NCBI GenBank assembly: GCA_017996395.1
Contig: JAGOHA010000004.1
Location: forward strand, 1 to 55,469
Direction of reading: 5' to 3'
DNA from: Acidobacteriota bacterium
GTDB taxonomy: Bacteria > Acidobacteriota > JAAYUB01
Length of the DNA: 55,469 nt
Under the pieces are notes generated by a model. It saw only the letters and a program-made list of their open reading frames with translations. It was not told the origin of the DNA and did no database searches. The position numbers and the translations under genes were made by a program. Positions 31,985 through 40,678 of this stretch are shown here, one piece after another (within the stretch, counting starts at the first letter, position 1; every line of letters begins with the position of its first letter).

Positions 31985-34201
31985 ATGACGCACCGTCGGC
32001 ACCGTGCGATTTCCGTGGCGATCGTTGTGGGGGTGGTGGCTGTCGGACTGACGACCTGGACCCGGGCCGCCGGATTCCGGTCCGTCACCGTCAGGGAGAT
32101 CTACGACAACCCGGCCTTCCTGTCCCGCGTGGTTGAAGATCCGGTCTGGCGGGCCGACAGTCTTGAACTCATCTGCCGTGTCAAAGACCCGGATACCGGC
32201 CGCGGCGTGTACCAGGCGGTTAATCCGCTCACCGGCGAGAGCCGGCTGGCGATGGACCCGGAGCGACTGATCCAGAAGCTGTCGGGCCTGGCGGATCTCG
32301 CCCGCAAGGCGCAGCCGGAGGCTGCGGTGGCGGGTGTGACCTTCTCACCCAAGGGAGAGCGGGCGCTCTTCCTGCACCGTGGGGACATCTATGAGACCGA
32401 GCTGTTGAGCGGCGCGATTCGCCGGTGGACGATCACCCCGGAGGCGGAGTCCGAGGTGCGTTACAGCCCGGACGGCGCGAAGATATCGTTTGTCCGGGAC
32501 GGCAATCTCTGGATCCTCTTCCGCGAAACGGGTCGGGAGGTGGCCGCGACAACCAACGGCAGCCGCGCGGCGGCTTACGGTGTGGTGGATTGGGTCTACC
32601 AGGAGGAGTTCGCGCTCGCACAAGGCTACTGGTGGTCGCCCGATTCGCGGGCCGTGGCGATCCTGCGCCTCGATCAGTCCAACGTGGCGGAATATCCGCT
32701 CGTGGACTGGCTGCCGCAACATCCCGTCATCACGCTCCAGAAGTACCCCAAGGCCGGCGGCACCAATCCCGTAGCGGCGCTTTTCTACTATCGCCTCGAC
32801 AGCGGCGAACTCCGCCAGCTGGCGGTGGGTGGCGTGCCGGACGTGTATCTGCCGCGGGTGGCCTGGACGCCCGATTCGCTGTACCTGCTCGTACAGCAAC
32901 TCAACCGGCGGCAAAACCGCCTGGAGCTGGTCCGGATGCTCCCGGCGGCGGCGACCTGGCAGGTCATCCTGACCGAGCAGGATTCCTGCTGGGTCAATGT
33001 GCACGACGCATTGTACCCGCTCCGCCAGCGGCGGGAATTCATCTGGGGATCGGAACGCGACGGCTTCCGGCATCTGTACCGATACGACCTGGATGGCCGC
33101 CTGATCGGCCGGATCACCCGGGGGCCCTGGATGGTGACCGAGCTGAACGGCCTGGATGAATCCCAGGGGATCGTCTATTTCACGGCGACGGAACACAGCG
33201 TTCGGGAACGCCACCTCTACCGGGTGAGCCTGGATGGCGGTCCGCCGCGACGGCTGACCGCGGATCCGGGCACCCACGACATCCTGGTCTCGCCCGACGC
33301 GACCCGCTACCTGGACGCCTACTCCACGGATGAGTCGCCGCCGGAATTCCGCATCGGCCGGCTGGTGTGGCCGCTGTCGGGGAAAACATTCCGGCGTCCC
33401 GATCCCGGGCTGCTGACGCCGTACGGGTTTTCGCGCTGGGAATATCTGAAACTCCGGGCCCCCGACGGCGCCGAGCTCCACGCCCGGATCCTGAAGCCGC
33501 CGGACTTCGACGCCGCCCGGCGGTATCCGGTCCTGGTTTATGTCTATGGCGGGCCCCACGCCCAGGTGGTGGCCGACAGCTGGGCCGGCGCCTACTACCT
33601 GTGGCATCAGCACATGGCCCAACGCGGCTTCGTGGTGTTCAGCCTGGACAACCGGGGCTCCGCCGGGAGAGGCAAGGCGTGGGAGAACGCGATCTATCGG
33701 CGTCTGGGCGAGCAGGAACTCCAGGACCAGCTCGTCGGAGTGGAGTACCTCAAGACGCTGCCGTTCGTGGATGCGCGGCGAATCGGGATCTGGGGGTGGA
33801 GCTACGGCGGTTACATGACCTGCCTGGCGATGACCCGGGCGGCGGGTGTCTTCCAAGCGGGCGTCGCGGTCGCGCCGGTCACCGACTGGCTCGATTACGA
33901 CACCATCTACACCGAACGCTACATGGATTTGCCCCAAAACAATCCGGACGGCTACCGCCAGTCCTCACCCGTCCACTTCGCCGGGGAGCTGTCCGGACGG
34001 TTCTTCCTCGTGCACGGCACGGCCGATGACAATGTGCATCTGCAGAACACGGTTCAGTTTTCCCGACGGCTGATCGAGGCGGGCAAGCCGTTCCAACTGA
34101 TGCTCTACCCGCTCATGGAGCACGGCATCCGGAGCCCGGAGTCGCGGGTTCACCTCTTCGAGGCCATGACCGCTTTTTGGGAAACCTGGCTCATGGAGTA
34201 G
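31985..34201 (+). CDS. S9 family prolyl oligopeptidase (dipeptidyl peptidase IV-like), exported
   Basis: 738 residues from ATG 31985 (GGGGAGGCGACAGG upstream; an in-frame start 45 bp earlier lacks this). A signal peptide or anchor ('AISVAIVVGVVAVGLTTW') is followed by a seven- or eight-bladed beta-propeller (about 40-470) and an alpha/beta hydrolase domain. The catalytic triad: Ser in 'GIWGWSYGGYMT' (about 605), Asp in 'HGTADDNVH' (about 681), His in 'LMEHGIRSP' (about 713). 'DWVYQEEFALAQGYWWSPDS' contains the double-Glu motif of DPP-IV that binds the substrate amino terminus. It should release X-Pro dipeptides in the periplasm. Convergent with the hybrid kinase gene, overlapping 11 bp. Confidence 0.93.
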   Translation: MTHRRHRAISVAIVVGVVAVGLTTWTRAAGFRSVTVREIYDNPAFLSRVVEDPVWRADSLELICRVKDPDTGRGVYQAVNPLTGESRLAMDPERLIQKLSGLADLARKAQPEAAVAGVTFSPKGERALFLHRGDIYETELLSGAIRRWTITPEAESEVRYSPDGAKISFVRDGNLWILFRETGREVAATTNGSRAAAYGVVDWVYQEEFALAQGYWWSPDSRAVAILRLDQSNVAEYPLVDWLPQHPVITLQKYPKAGGTNPVAALFYYRLDSGELRQLAVGGVPDVYLPRVAWTPDSLYLLVQQLNRRQNRLELVRMLPAAATWQVILTEQDSCWVNVHDALYPLRQRREFIWGSERDGFRHLYRYDLDGRLIGRITRGPWMVTELNGLDESQGIVYFTATEHSVRERHLYRVSLDGGPPRRLTADPGTHDILVSPDATRYLDAYSTDESPPEFRIGRLVWPLSGKTFRRPDPGLLTPYGFSRWEYLKLRAPDGAELHARILKPPDFDAARRYPVLVYVYGGPHAQVVADSWAGAYYLWHQHMAQRGFVVFSLDNRGSAGRGKAWENAIYRRLGEQELQDQLVGVEYLKTLPFVDARRIGIWGWSYGGYMTCLAMTRAAGVFQAGVAVAPVTDWLDYDTIYTERYMDLPQNNPDGYRQSSPVHFAGELSGRFFLVHGTADDNVHLQNTVQFSRRLIEAGKPFQLMLYPLMEHGIRSPESRVHLFEAMTAFWETWLME

Positions 34202-36563
34202 CCGGCGGCGGTTTTTCGGATTGTAGGATCCGCCGGACCAAGGTGGCCAGATCATTGATCTTGTATGGCTTTTGCATGAATTCCACGTATCCCGACTGCA
34301 GGGCGCGACGGATCTTCTCGTCGGAGTCATAACCGCTGACCAGAATCACCCGCAGGTCTGGCCGGATGCGCCGGAGACAGCCGATGGTCTCCAGCCCATC
34401 CATTCCGGGCATGACCATGTCCAGGATGATCAGGTCAAACCGCTCCGGGGCGGACTGGATCAACCGGACCGCTTCCTGACCCGAGGACACGGAATCCACC
34501 TCGTAACCGAGCTCGGCCAACAAATCCCGCGCGACCTCACGGACCATGTCTTCGTCATCGACCACCAGCACCCGCTCATGCCCGCGCGGCATGGGCGTGG
34601 CCGCCTCGAGCAGGCGCTCGGCGCTCGCGGGGAATGGCACGTCCGGCGCCAGTGCGGGAAGCAGAATCTGGATGGTCGTGCCGCGGTCCGGTTGGGCGCT
34701 CCAGAAAATATAGCCGTTGTGTTTCTTGATGGCGCCGTAAACCAGCGAGTCGCTGATGGAGGCGTCGGTGGTGCCGCCGTTGGCGGTGAAGAACGGATCA
34801 TAGAGCTGGTGGAAATATTGTTCCTCGACCCCGGTGACCGTGTCCATGATGCGGAGCTGGACGTAATCGCCGACCGGGACTTCAGGATGCAGCCGGAGAA
34901 ACCCGTCGTCGGGCTGAAAGCGGTCCGTGATCAGCAGGATCTCACCGCCGTGCGGCTGTTGCGCCTGTGACCGGAGCAGGACCTCGGACAGGAACTGCTC
35001 CAGCATATTCCGGTTGCCCTGGATTTGGACCGGTTCGCTGTCCAGCCGGACCTGGAGGCGGAGATCGGGGGCCAGCACCGAGGCGAGAGTGGCCAAAACC
35101 GACTGAATGATCTCGTTCAGGTCCAGCGGCATCAACGGCAACTCGCGCTGCCGGGCGACAGACAGCAACTGGGCGATGAGGTCCGCGGCCCGATGCGCCG
35201 AGTGTTCCACAATCTCGATCCGCCGGCGGTCTTCCGGCCCGTGCAAGTCCTGTTTCAGCAGCTCCACGGCGGGGAGGATGGCCCCCAGCAGGTTGTTGAA
35301 GTCGTGGGCGAGGCTGCCTGCCAGTCCGCCGATAATCTCCATCTTGCGCGCGTGCTGGAGCTGCTGCTCGATCTCGCGCTGGCGGGTGATGTCGCGGCCG
35401 ATGACCAGCAGCCCGAGCGGCGGGCCGGTGAGGCTGTGCAGCGGGCTGACTGCCAGCTCCAGCAGCAGCTCGCGGCGATTGAAGAGCATCGCCTGTTCCC
35501 AGCGGACGGGTTCGCCGCGGCGACAGCGGATGAATGTCCGGAACGCCCTGGTCCTGGACAGGCCGCGATTGAGGAACAGGCGGGTGAACGGTTTGCCCAG
35601 GTCGTCCCGCGTGAAGCCGGAGATCTCGAAAAAGCGGGCGTTGGCGTAGGTGAGTATCCCCTTCCGGTCGATGGTGATGATGCACTCAGCAAGCGAGTTG
35701 AAGACGTTTTCGAGGAACTGCCGCGTCTCCTGGAGCGCGGCGGTGCGCTCGGCCACCCGCTGCTCCAGTTCCCGGTTCCAGTCTTCCAGGCGGTTCTGGA
35801 GCAACTGGACCTCGCTCACCATCTGGTTGAAGGACTGGGCCAGCGTCCCGAATTCGTTGGTGCCCTCCAGATCGAAATGATGGTTCAGGTCGCCCGTGGC
35901 CAGTTTGCGGGCGCCGGTCAGCAGGGTGTCCATCGGCTGCCGGATCATCCGGGCCACCTGCTGCAGACCGAAGTAGGTGACAACCAGGGCGACGAGGAAT
36001 GACACCAGGATGAAAATGTGAATCTGGTGCAGGTGGGCGTACATGTTGTCCAGCGACAGGCCGGCGTGGATGATGCCCCAGCGGACCGTCGAGGGCTTGA
36101 CGAACACGGGCGCCTGTATGTCCAACACGTAATTTTCCCGACCGCCGGGCAACGCGATCTGGCCCTCAGTGAACGCGGTCTGCCGAAGATATTTCAGCTC
36201 CGCTCCCCGGATCCGGAGGATCGCGTCCTGGTTCTCGCGATAGTAGTCGTTGCAGGCCGCCAATGTCAGTTCCTTGTCGTAAACGGCCAGATAGAGGATG
36301 TCCTGCTGCTCGACCATGGTTTCCAGGTAGCTGTAAATGGACGCGTAGTTGTACGTCACCAGCAACGGGGTGAAGGTGGCCCTGAGATTCCTCCCAAATT
36401 CCTCACCGCGCTCTTGGGTTTCCGTCAGCAGGATGTCCCGGAACTGGTAGCTGATGAACACGGCCAGCAGGAACATGGCCATGAACAGGATCACGAAGGA
36501 AAAAAACAGATACCGGTTGTGGACGCGAGCGAAACGGCGGCGCAGCGAGTCGAGGATCTGCAT
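34191..36563 (-). CDS. Membrane hybrid histidine kinase-like protein with degenerate ATP-binding domain and intact receiver
   Basis: 790 residues. Helix 1 'FFSFVILFMAMFLLAVFIS' (about 19-37) and helix 2 'FILVSFLVALVVTYFGLQQV' (about 184-203) enclose a periplasmic domain; then HAMP, coiled coil, PAS (about 290-410), phosphoacceptor helix 'GSLAHDFNNLLGAILPAVEL', an ATP-binding-like region and a receiver domain (about 655-780; 'VLVVDDEDMVREVARDLL', phosphoacceptor Asp in 'LIILDMVMPGMDG', Lys in 'FMQKPY'). The N box reads 'LSEVLLRSQAQQ' without its Asn, G1 is 'DTVTGV' not DxGxG, and G2 is 'TDASISDSLVYG' not GxGLGL. ATP use is therefore doubtful. It follows the solute-binding lipoprotein gene by 5 bp. 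Confidence 0.88.
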   Translation of the reverse strand: MQILDSLRRRFARVHNRYLFFSFVILFMAMFLLAVFISYQFRDILLTETQERGEEFGRNLRATFTPLLVTYNYASIYSYLETMVEQQDILYLAVYDKELTLAACNDYYRENQDAILRIRGAELKYLRQTAFTEGQIALPGGRENYVLDIQAPVFVKPSTVRWGIIHAGLSLDNMYAHLHQIHIFILVSFLVALVVTYFGLQQVARMIRQPMDTLLTGARKLATGDLNHHFDLEGTNEFGTLAQSFNQMVSEVQLLQNRLEDWNRELEQRVAERTAALQETRQFLENVFNSLAECIITIDRKGILTYANARFFEISGFTRDDLGKPFTRLFLNRGLSRTRAFRTFIRCRRGEPVRWEQAMLFNRRELLLELAVSPLHSLTGPPLGLLVIGRDITRQREIEQQLQHARKMEIIGGLAGSLAHDFNNLLGAILPAVELLKQDLHGPEDRRRIEIVEHSAHRAADLIAQLLSVARQRELPLMPLDLNEIIQSVLATLASVLAPDLRLQVRLDSEPVQIQGNRNMLEQFLSEVLLRSQAQQPHGGEILLITDRFQPDDGFLRLHPEVPVGDYVQLRIMDTVTGVEEQYFHQLYDPFFTANGGTTDASISDSLVYGAIKKHNGYIFWSAQPDRGTTIQILLPALAPDVPFPASAERLLEAATPMPRGHERVLVVDDEDMVREVARDLLAELGYEVDSVSSGQEAVRLIQSAPERFDLIILDMVMPGMDGLETIGCLRRIRPDLRVILVSGYDSDEKIRRALQSGYVEFMQKPYKINDLATLVRRILQSEKPPPATP

Positions 36564-36568
36564 ACGGC

Positions 36569-38197
36569 CTACCGGGGCACGGGATCAAACCAGATCTCCC
36601 CCAGATTGAGGGAACAGATGCCGAACGGATTCAGCCGCGCGCCCCGGACGTGGGGCTGCAGCAGATAAGTCATCACGTAGCTCTCCAGCGGGATCAGGGG
36701 GACGGTTTCCTGCAGGCGGGTCTCGATGGATTGGATGATCCGGAGCTTGGCATGGAGATTGGCCTCCCGGTAGAGCCGGTCGATGAGGTCGTCAACCACC
36801 GGGTCTCGGTAACCGGCGACATTCTGTTGGGACTCGGAATGCAGCAGGTTTTCAAGGTACTGCTCGGCGATGGGGGTGTCAGCCGTCCAGGCCATGATGG
36901 TGACGTTGAAGTTGCCGCGGCGGATCTCCTCCTGAAACTCGATCCACGGGGTCTCCCGGCTGTTGAGCGAAAACCCGAGCCGGTGGGCCGTATCCGTCAT
37001 CAAGCGGAAAAAATTTGGTTCACGCTGAAAGTCCAGGTAGACCACCGACGGCGATTCTCCGCCGAGGTGGCGGGATCGTTCCATGAGCATGGCGGCGGCC
37101 GCCGGATCGAAACCGAACCGTCCGGAAGGCGGGCTGAATCCGAACATGCGCGCCGGCAGGAAGGATTCGGTGGGCTTGAGCGTCGGATGGCTGTGCGTGA
37201 GAAATTCCGTCCGGTTGAACGCGAGCGACACCGCCTTGCGAAAGGACGGATCGTCCGTGGGTGGGCGCCGGCAATTGAACACCAGCATCGAAGTGGTCAG
37301 TTGGGCCTGGACGAGTCGTTGCGCTTGCGGCATGAACCCGTCGTTCGGAGTGCCGGGATACGCGTCCATGATATCCAGTTGGCCCGCCTCGAAGAGACGG
37401 CGGTTGTGACTGCCGGAATATTCGGCCGACACGGTGAACCGCACCCGGTCGAGGTGGGGCGGCGATCCGTGAAACTGATCGTTGCGCTTCAATTCGATCC
37501 GGTCGGCCTGAAACACATCGAGCATGAACGCGCCGGTGCCGATGAAAGGCGGCTGCTCGACCTTGCGGTCCAGCGGAAAATACCGCCGGGGGACGATGCG
37601 GAGCTGGTCCATGGCCAGGATCTTGAGGAATTCCGGATAGGCGTGCCGCAGGACGATTTCCAGTGTGCGGGCATCGGGGGCGCTGATGCGGAAGCGGGGC
37701 CGGCCGTCGATGTACTCCTGATCGATGAGACGGGCCAGAATCAAGCCACTGCTGGCGGACTGACCGGCGGCGGACAGGCAACGCCGGAAGGTGTGCAGGA
37801 CGTCCTCGGTTTCCAGCGGAGACCCGTCGTGGAATCGGACCCCCGAGCGGAGGGTGAACGTGTAGATACGCCCGTCGGATGATATCCGCCACTCCTCCGC
37901 GAGATCGGGCAGAACGTTCAGCGCGTCGTCGTATCGCACCAGCCCGTCAAACAGGCTGGCGATGACCGTCGCTTCGTACACATCGGTGACGTACAGCGGA
38001 TCCAGCGTGCTCACACCGGGGATGACCAACCGGCACACCCCTCCCCGCTGCGGCACGCTCTTGGGCGCCGGTGGCCTGGGCGCGGCCTGCTGGCAGGCCG
38101 CGCTCAGCAGGATCAAGCCGCCGCATGCCGCAGCCAGCCGGGCGCACCACACGCCCCGCCGGGAGGGCCGGGATCGGTGAAATCTGCTGCGTTCCAT
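36569..38197 (-). CDS. Solute-binding lipoprotein, SBP_bac_5 (peptide/nickel-type) family, without permease genes
   Basis: 542 residues. The N-terminus is basic and ends in a lipobox ('LILLSAAC', Cys about 35), so it is anchored to a membrane. The mature protein shows the OppA/DppA pattern: 'LDPLYVTDVYEATVIASLFD' early, then 'YTFTLRSGVRFHDGSPLETE', 'AVSLAFNRTEFL' and 'MAWTADTPIAEQYLENLL'. Normally such proteins feed an ABC importer, yet no permease or ATPase gene is near; the next gene, 5 bp downstream, is the membrane hybrid kinase. That context suggests a sensory co-receptor role, as LuxP does for LuxQ (inference). A TATAAT 9 bp before the ATG implies an almost leaderless mRNA. Confidence 0.88.
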   Translation of the reverse strand: MERSRFHRSRPSRRGVWCARLAAACGGLILLSAACQQAAPRPPAPKSVPQRGGVCRLVIPGVSTLDPLYVTDVYEATVIASLFDGLVRYDDALNVLPDLAEEWRISSDGRIYTFTLRSGVRFHDGSPLETEDVLHTFRRCLSAAGQSASSGLILARLIDQEYIDGRPRFRISAPDARTLEIVLRHAYPEFLKILAMDQLRIVPRRYFPLDRKVEQPPFIGTGAFMLDVFQADRIELKRNDQFHGSPPHLDRVRFTVSAEYSGSHNRRLFEAGQLDIMDAYPGTPNDGFMPQAQRLVQAQLTTSMLVFNCRRPPTDDPSFRKAVSLAFNRTEFLTHSHPTLKPTESFLPARMFGFSPPSGRFGFDPAAAAMLMERSRHLGGESPSVVYLDFQREPNFFRLMTDTAHRLGFSLNSRETPWIEFQEEIRRGNFNVTIMAWTADTPIAEQYLENLLHSESQQNVAGYRDPVVDDLIDRLYREANLHAKLRIIQSIETRLQETVPLIPLESYVMTYLLQPHVRGARLNPFGICSLNLGEIWFDPVPR

Positions 38198-38254
38198 CTA
38201 TCCTGTATTATATACTGATAATGCTGAGTTCGACATCGAACCCGCGGTCAACAC
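38198..38254. promoter_or_regulatory. Short AT-rich divergent promoter region
   Basis: Only 57 bp separate the lipoprotein start (38197, minus) from the kinase-like start (38255, plus). Minus strand TATAAT is at 38207-38212; on the plus strand TATACT (38211-38216) or GATAAT (38217-38222) could serve. No good -35 hexamers are visible, which suggests activator dependence or an alternative sigma factor. The two transcription units are likely co-regulated. Confidence 0.4.
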
Positions 38255-39007
38255 ATGCACGCTCAACATCTTGATACAGTCCGGATCGACTATTTCTCCG
38301 GGTCGCCGCTCCTCCGGCTGTACCACCAGCTCTGTCTCAGCCAGCTCACTCAGCTGCTGATCCACGAATTCAACAACGCGCTGACCTCGTTGAGCGGTTA
38401 CGCGCAGATGGCGCTGGCGATCCAGCGGGAGGACATCCTGCTGAAGGCCGCCCACAATTTCAACGACGTGACGAACCAGTTGCATCAGCTGGTCCAGAAC
38501 ATCCACAGCCTGACCCGGACCGATCTGGATGTGTTCGAGCCCATGGATCTTAAACAGAGCGCCGTGCAGGTGCACAAGGTGCTGGACCACCATTTGAGCA
38601 AGCGCAGTATCCGGCTGCAGGTGACGGGAGAAGTCGCGCACGTGGTGTCCGGCCACCCCGTCCTGCTGGCTCTGGCCATGCTCACGTTCGTACTCGACGC
38701 CCGGGATCGATTGCTGGCGGAGGGGAGCGGCGGGGAAATCCGGATCGAACTGGCCAGCGCGGAATCGTGCGCGGTCGTCGTGTTTTCCGACACGGCGGTC
38801 AGGGGGTCGGGATTGGGCGCCGCGGAGGCGCTGCCGCCGCTGGACGCGTCTCGGCTGGCGGATCCGCGCCGCGAGTTTGCCGCCCGGGCATTGCATGCCA
38901 TCGCGGCGGCCCATGGCGGACTCGTGCGTCCCCACGACGAGCGGGACCGCCGGATCATCCGGATGGAGATTCCGTACCTGCAGCCGGCGCCGCCACCGAC
39001 TGGCTGA
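38255..39007 (+). CDS. Small soluble histidine kinase-like protein with degenerate ATP-binding domain
   Basis: 250 residues, no membrane segment. A phosphoacceptor-type helix is clear: 'LTQLLIHEFNNALTSLSGYA' with the HEFNN H-box, followed by a second helix rich in polar residues (about 70-95). The C-terminal half lines up only loosely with a kinase ATP-binding domain: the N box is 'LALAMLTFVLDARDRL' without Asn, 'FSDTAVRGSGLG' replaces G1, and no GxGLGL loop exists; 'IAAAHGGLVRP' remains where the final strand would start. It resembles a phosphotransfer or scaffold protein in the manner of Spo0B more than an active kinase (inference). It is divergent from the lipoprotein and hybrid kinase genes across 57 bp, and overlaps cutA by 53 bp. 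Confidence 0.75.
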   Translation: MHAQHLDTVRIDYFSGSPLLRLYHQLCLSQLTQLLIHEFNNALTSLSGYAQMALAIQREDILLKAAHNFNDVTNQLHQLVQNIHSLTRTDLDVFEPMDLKQSAVQVHKVLDHHLSKRSIRLQVTGEVAHVVSGHPVLLALAMLTFVLDARDRLLAEGSGGEIRIELASAESCAVVVFSDTAVRGSGLGAAEALPPLDASRLADPRREFAARALHAIAAAHGGLVRPHDERDRRIIRMEIPYLQPAPPPTG

Positions 39008-39305
39008 TCCAATCCAGATAGGCCCTCCAGCCATCGATCACGGGTAACCGCAGGATCTCCGGCACCTCGTACGGATGGATCTGCTTGACTGTCCGCTCGA
39101 GTGCCGGATAGGCGGTGACGGTTGTCTTGATGATCAGCAGGCATTCGGTGTCGCGACACCGCGCCCCCTGCCAGGTGTAGATCGAAACCACTCCGGGCAG
39201 CACGTTGACGCAGGCGGCCAGGCGGTCCGCCACCAGACGGTCGGCGATGGTTTCCGCGACGGCGGGATCCGGAGCGGTGCAGAGCACAACGCAGGCATCG
39301 GTCAT
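38955..39305 (-). CDS. cutA: Divalent cation tolerance protein CutA
   Basis: 116 residues from ATG 39305 (GGAGG just upstream in the mRNA). The family run 'RLAACVNVLPGVVSIYTWQG', then 'ECLLIIKTTVTAYPALE' and 'HPYEVPEILRLPVIDGWRAY' are diagnostic. CutA is a small trimeric ferredoxin-like protein; it was named for copper tolerance, but its real function is unsettled. The 3' end overlaps the convergent kinase-like gene by 53 bp, the largest overlap in the window, so the last 17 codons of both are mutually constrained. Confidence 0.95.
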   Translation of the reverse strand: MTDACVVLCTAPDPAVAETIADRLVADRLAACVNVLPGVVSIYTWQGARCRDTECLLIIKTTVTAYPALERTVKQIHPYEVPEILRLPVIDGWRAYLDWISQSVAAPAAGTESPSG

Positions 39306-39350
39306 GGATTTCCTCCAGCCGGAGGCCGGCCCGTCGGCTGCCGCCCAGGC

Positions 39351-39379
39351 TTGCAAACCGCGGGTCGACGCAGTATGAT
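39351..39379 (+). promoter_or_regulatory. Sigma-70 promoter for ftsB-like gene
   Basis: TTGCAA (39351-39356), a 17-bp spacer and TATGAT (39374-39379). Start near 39386, about 25 nt before the ATG at 39411. The alternative in-frame ATG at 39375 lies inside the -10 and is excluded if this promoter is used. Confidence 0.6.
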
Positions 39380-39410
39380 TATAACAAAGGGATCCGCGGG
39401 TGTAAGAGCC

Positions 39411-39722
39411 ATGCCCGTCAAGAAGCGCGCCGTCATCCGCGAGTTGCTGTACATCGCGATCATTCTGTGTTGCCTCGGCTTCATCGTGGCGTCGCTGTTC
39501 GGGCGGCGGGGATGGCTGAGTCTGCGGGAAAAAGAGGCCCGCTTCGAGGCGCTCCAGCAGGACGTCGACCGGCTGAAGCGGGAGAACCAGCAGTTGAAGG
39601 AGCGGGTGGACAAGCTGCAGAAGGATCCCGCGACGGTCGAAGACGAGATCCGGCGGAAAATGATGTACGCGAAACCGGGTGAGACCATCTACCAGGTGAC
39701 GCCGCCCAAGGAGTCCCCGTGA
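39411..39722 (+). CDS. ftsB: Septum formation initiator, FtsB/DivIC-like
   Basis: 103 residues: a short cytoplasmic start, one membrane helix ('LLYIAIILCCLGFIVASLF'), then a periplasmic coiled coil ('RFEALQQDVDRLKRENQQLK') and a short tail ending in the family pattern 'IRRKMMYAKPGETIYQV', where Pro-Gly-Glu is typical of FtsB/DivIC. It belongs to the FtsQLB divisome complex that triggers septal wall synthesis. FtsB is usually next to eno or ispD; here it is followed directly (4-bp GTGA overlap) by an ADP-ribosylglycohydrolase gene, an unusual partner. Confidence 0.88.
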   Translation: MPVKKRAVIRELLYIAIILCCLGFIVASLFGRRGWLSLREKEARFEALQQDVDRLKRENQQLKERVDKLQKDPATVEDEIRRKMMYAKPGETIYQVTPPKESP

Positions 39723-40678
39723 ACAGCGCGCCCAGTCAGGACCACGTGCGCGGGATCTTTCTTGGCGCCGCCATCGGCGACGCCATGGGGATGCCGTTCC
39801 AGTTCCTGCATCCGCAGGTCGTGCGGGAGCTGTTCCTAAAACGACCGGAAGCGTACCTCACTGCGCCGGAGGGGCATGTCAATGCCGCCCTCGGCCGGGG
39901 GCACTACACCGACGAAACCCAACTCCTGATCCTGACCGCGGAGTCGCTGCTCCAGTGTGGCGACGTGGACGTGGACAGCGTGGCGGCCGGCATGCTCCAG
40001 CTGTATGAAACGGACGGCTGGATCACTCCCGGACGATCCGTCCTGGCCGCCTGCCGCCAGCTGCAGCGGGGCCGGCCGTGGTTCGAGGCCGGCGGATACC
40101 GCGACGGGAGCAAACCGTTGGCGTTCGTGCCGCCGCTGGTCATCCGCCACTTCACCGACAACGACGCCATCGTGCACCACGGCACCGCCCTGGCCCGTGG
40201 CATCCTGGTGGAACCGAAGGTGCTGGCGGGCTGCGCCTGCTTCGGATTGCTGCTCAAAAACATCTGCCTGTGCCGCGACAGCGGGGAGCTTGCCGACGCC
40301 GTCCGGGCCACGGCGGACTGCATGGCCGGCCACCACCCCGCGTTCCGTGACATGCTCCTGTGGGTGCTGTCGCTGCTGGACACCGGCATCGAGGAGGGCC
40401 TGGAGGAACTGGGCACCGGCTACAGCGTGCTGGAGACGCTGTTCGCGGCGCTGTTCGCGTTCCTGAAGTACCCGGACGATTTTCTCATGACCGTGTCCAG
40501 CGTGATCTACGCCGGAGACAACGCGGACACGACCGGCTTTCTTGCCGGCGCCTTGTCCGGCGCCTTCAACACCTTTGAGCGGATCCCGGAAAACCTGGTG
40601 GCCGGTTTGCGCGATCACGAATTTCTGATCGACCTGGCCGAACGGTTCTACTCTTTCTCGTCTTCGCTCCCGTCGTAG
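39719..40678 (+). CDS. ADP-ribosylglycohydrolase family protein
   Basis: 319 residues from GTG 39719, overlapping the ftsB stop. Metal-binding motifs of the DraG/ARH fold are visible: 'GIFLGAAIGDAMGMPFQF' at the N-terminus, 'GHYTDETQLLILTAES' (TDE where most relatives have TDD) and 'YAGDNADTTGFLAGALSGAF' near the C-terminus. These Asp/Glu residues hold two Mg2+ ions used to remove ADP-ribose from proteins or small molecules. No matching ADP-ribosyltransferase is in the window, so substrate is unknown. Its 3' end overlaps the convergent NtrC-type gene by 31 bp. Confidence 0.9.
   Translation: MNSAPSQDHVRGIFLGAAIGDAMGMPFQFLHPQVVRELFLKRPEAYLTAPEGHVNAALGRGHYTDETQLLILTAESLLQCGDVDVDSVAAGMLQLYETDGWITPGRSVLAACRQLQRGRPWFEAGGYRDGSKPLAFVPPLVIRHFTDNDAIVHHGTALARGILVEPKVLAGCACFGLLLKNICLCRDSGELADAVRATADCMAGHHPAFRDMLLWVLSLLDTGIEEGLEELGTGYSVLETLFAALFAFLKYPDDFLMTVSSVIYAGDNADTTGFLAGALSGAFNTFERIPENLVAGLRDHEFLIDLAERFYSFSSSLPS

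Noticed and set aside
39375..39410. ftsB start at ATG 39375
   Set aside because: The codon lies within the -10 TATGAT of a TTGCAA-N17 promoter and has no ribosome binding site.
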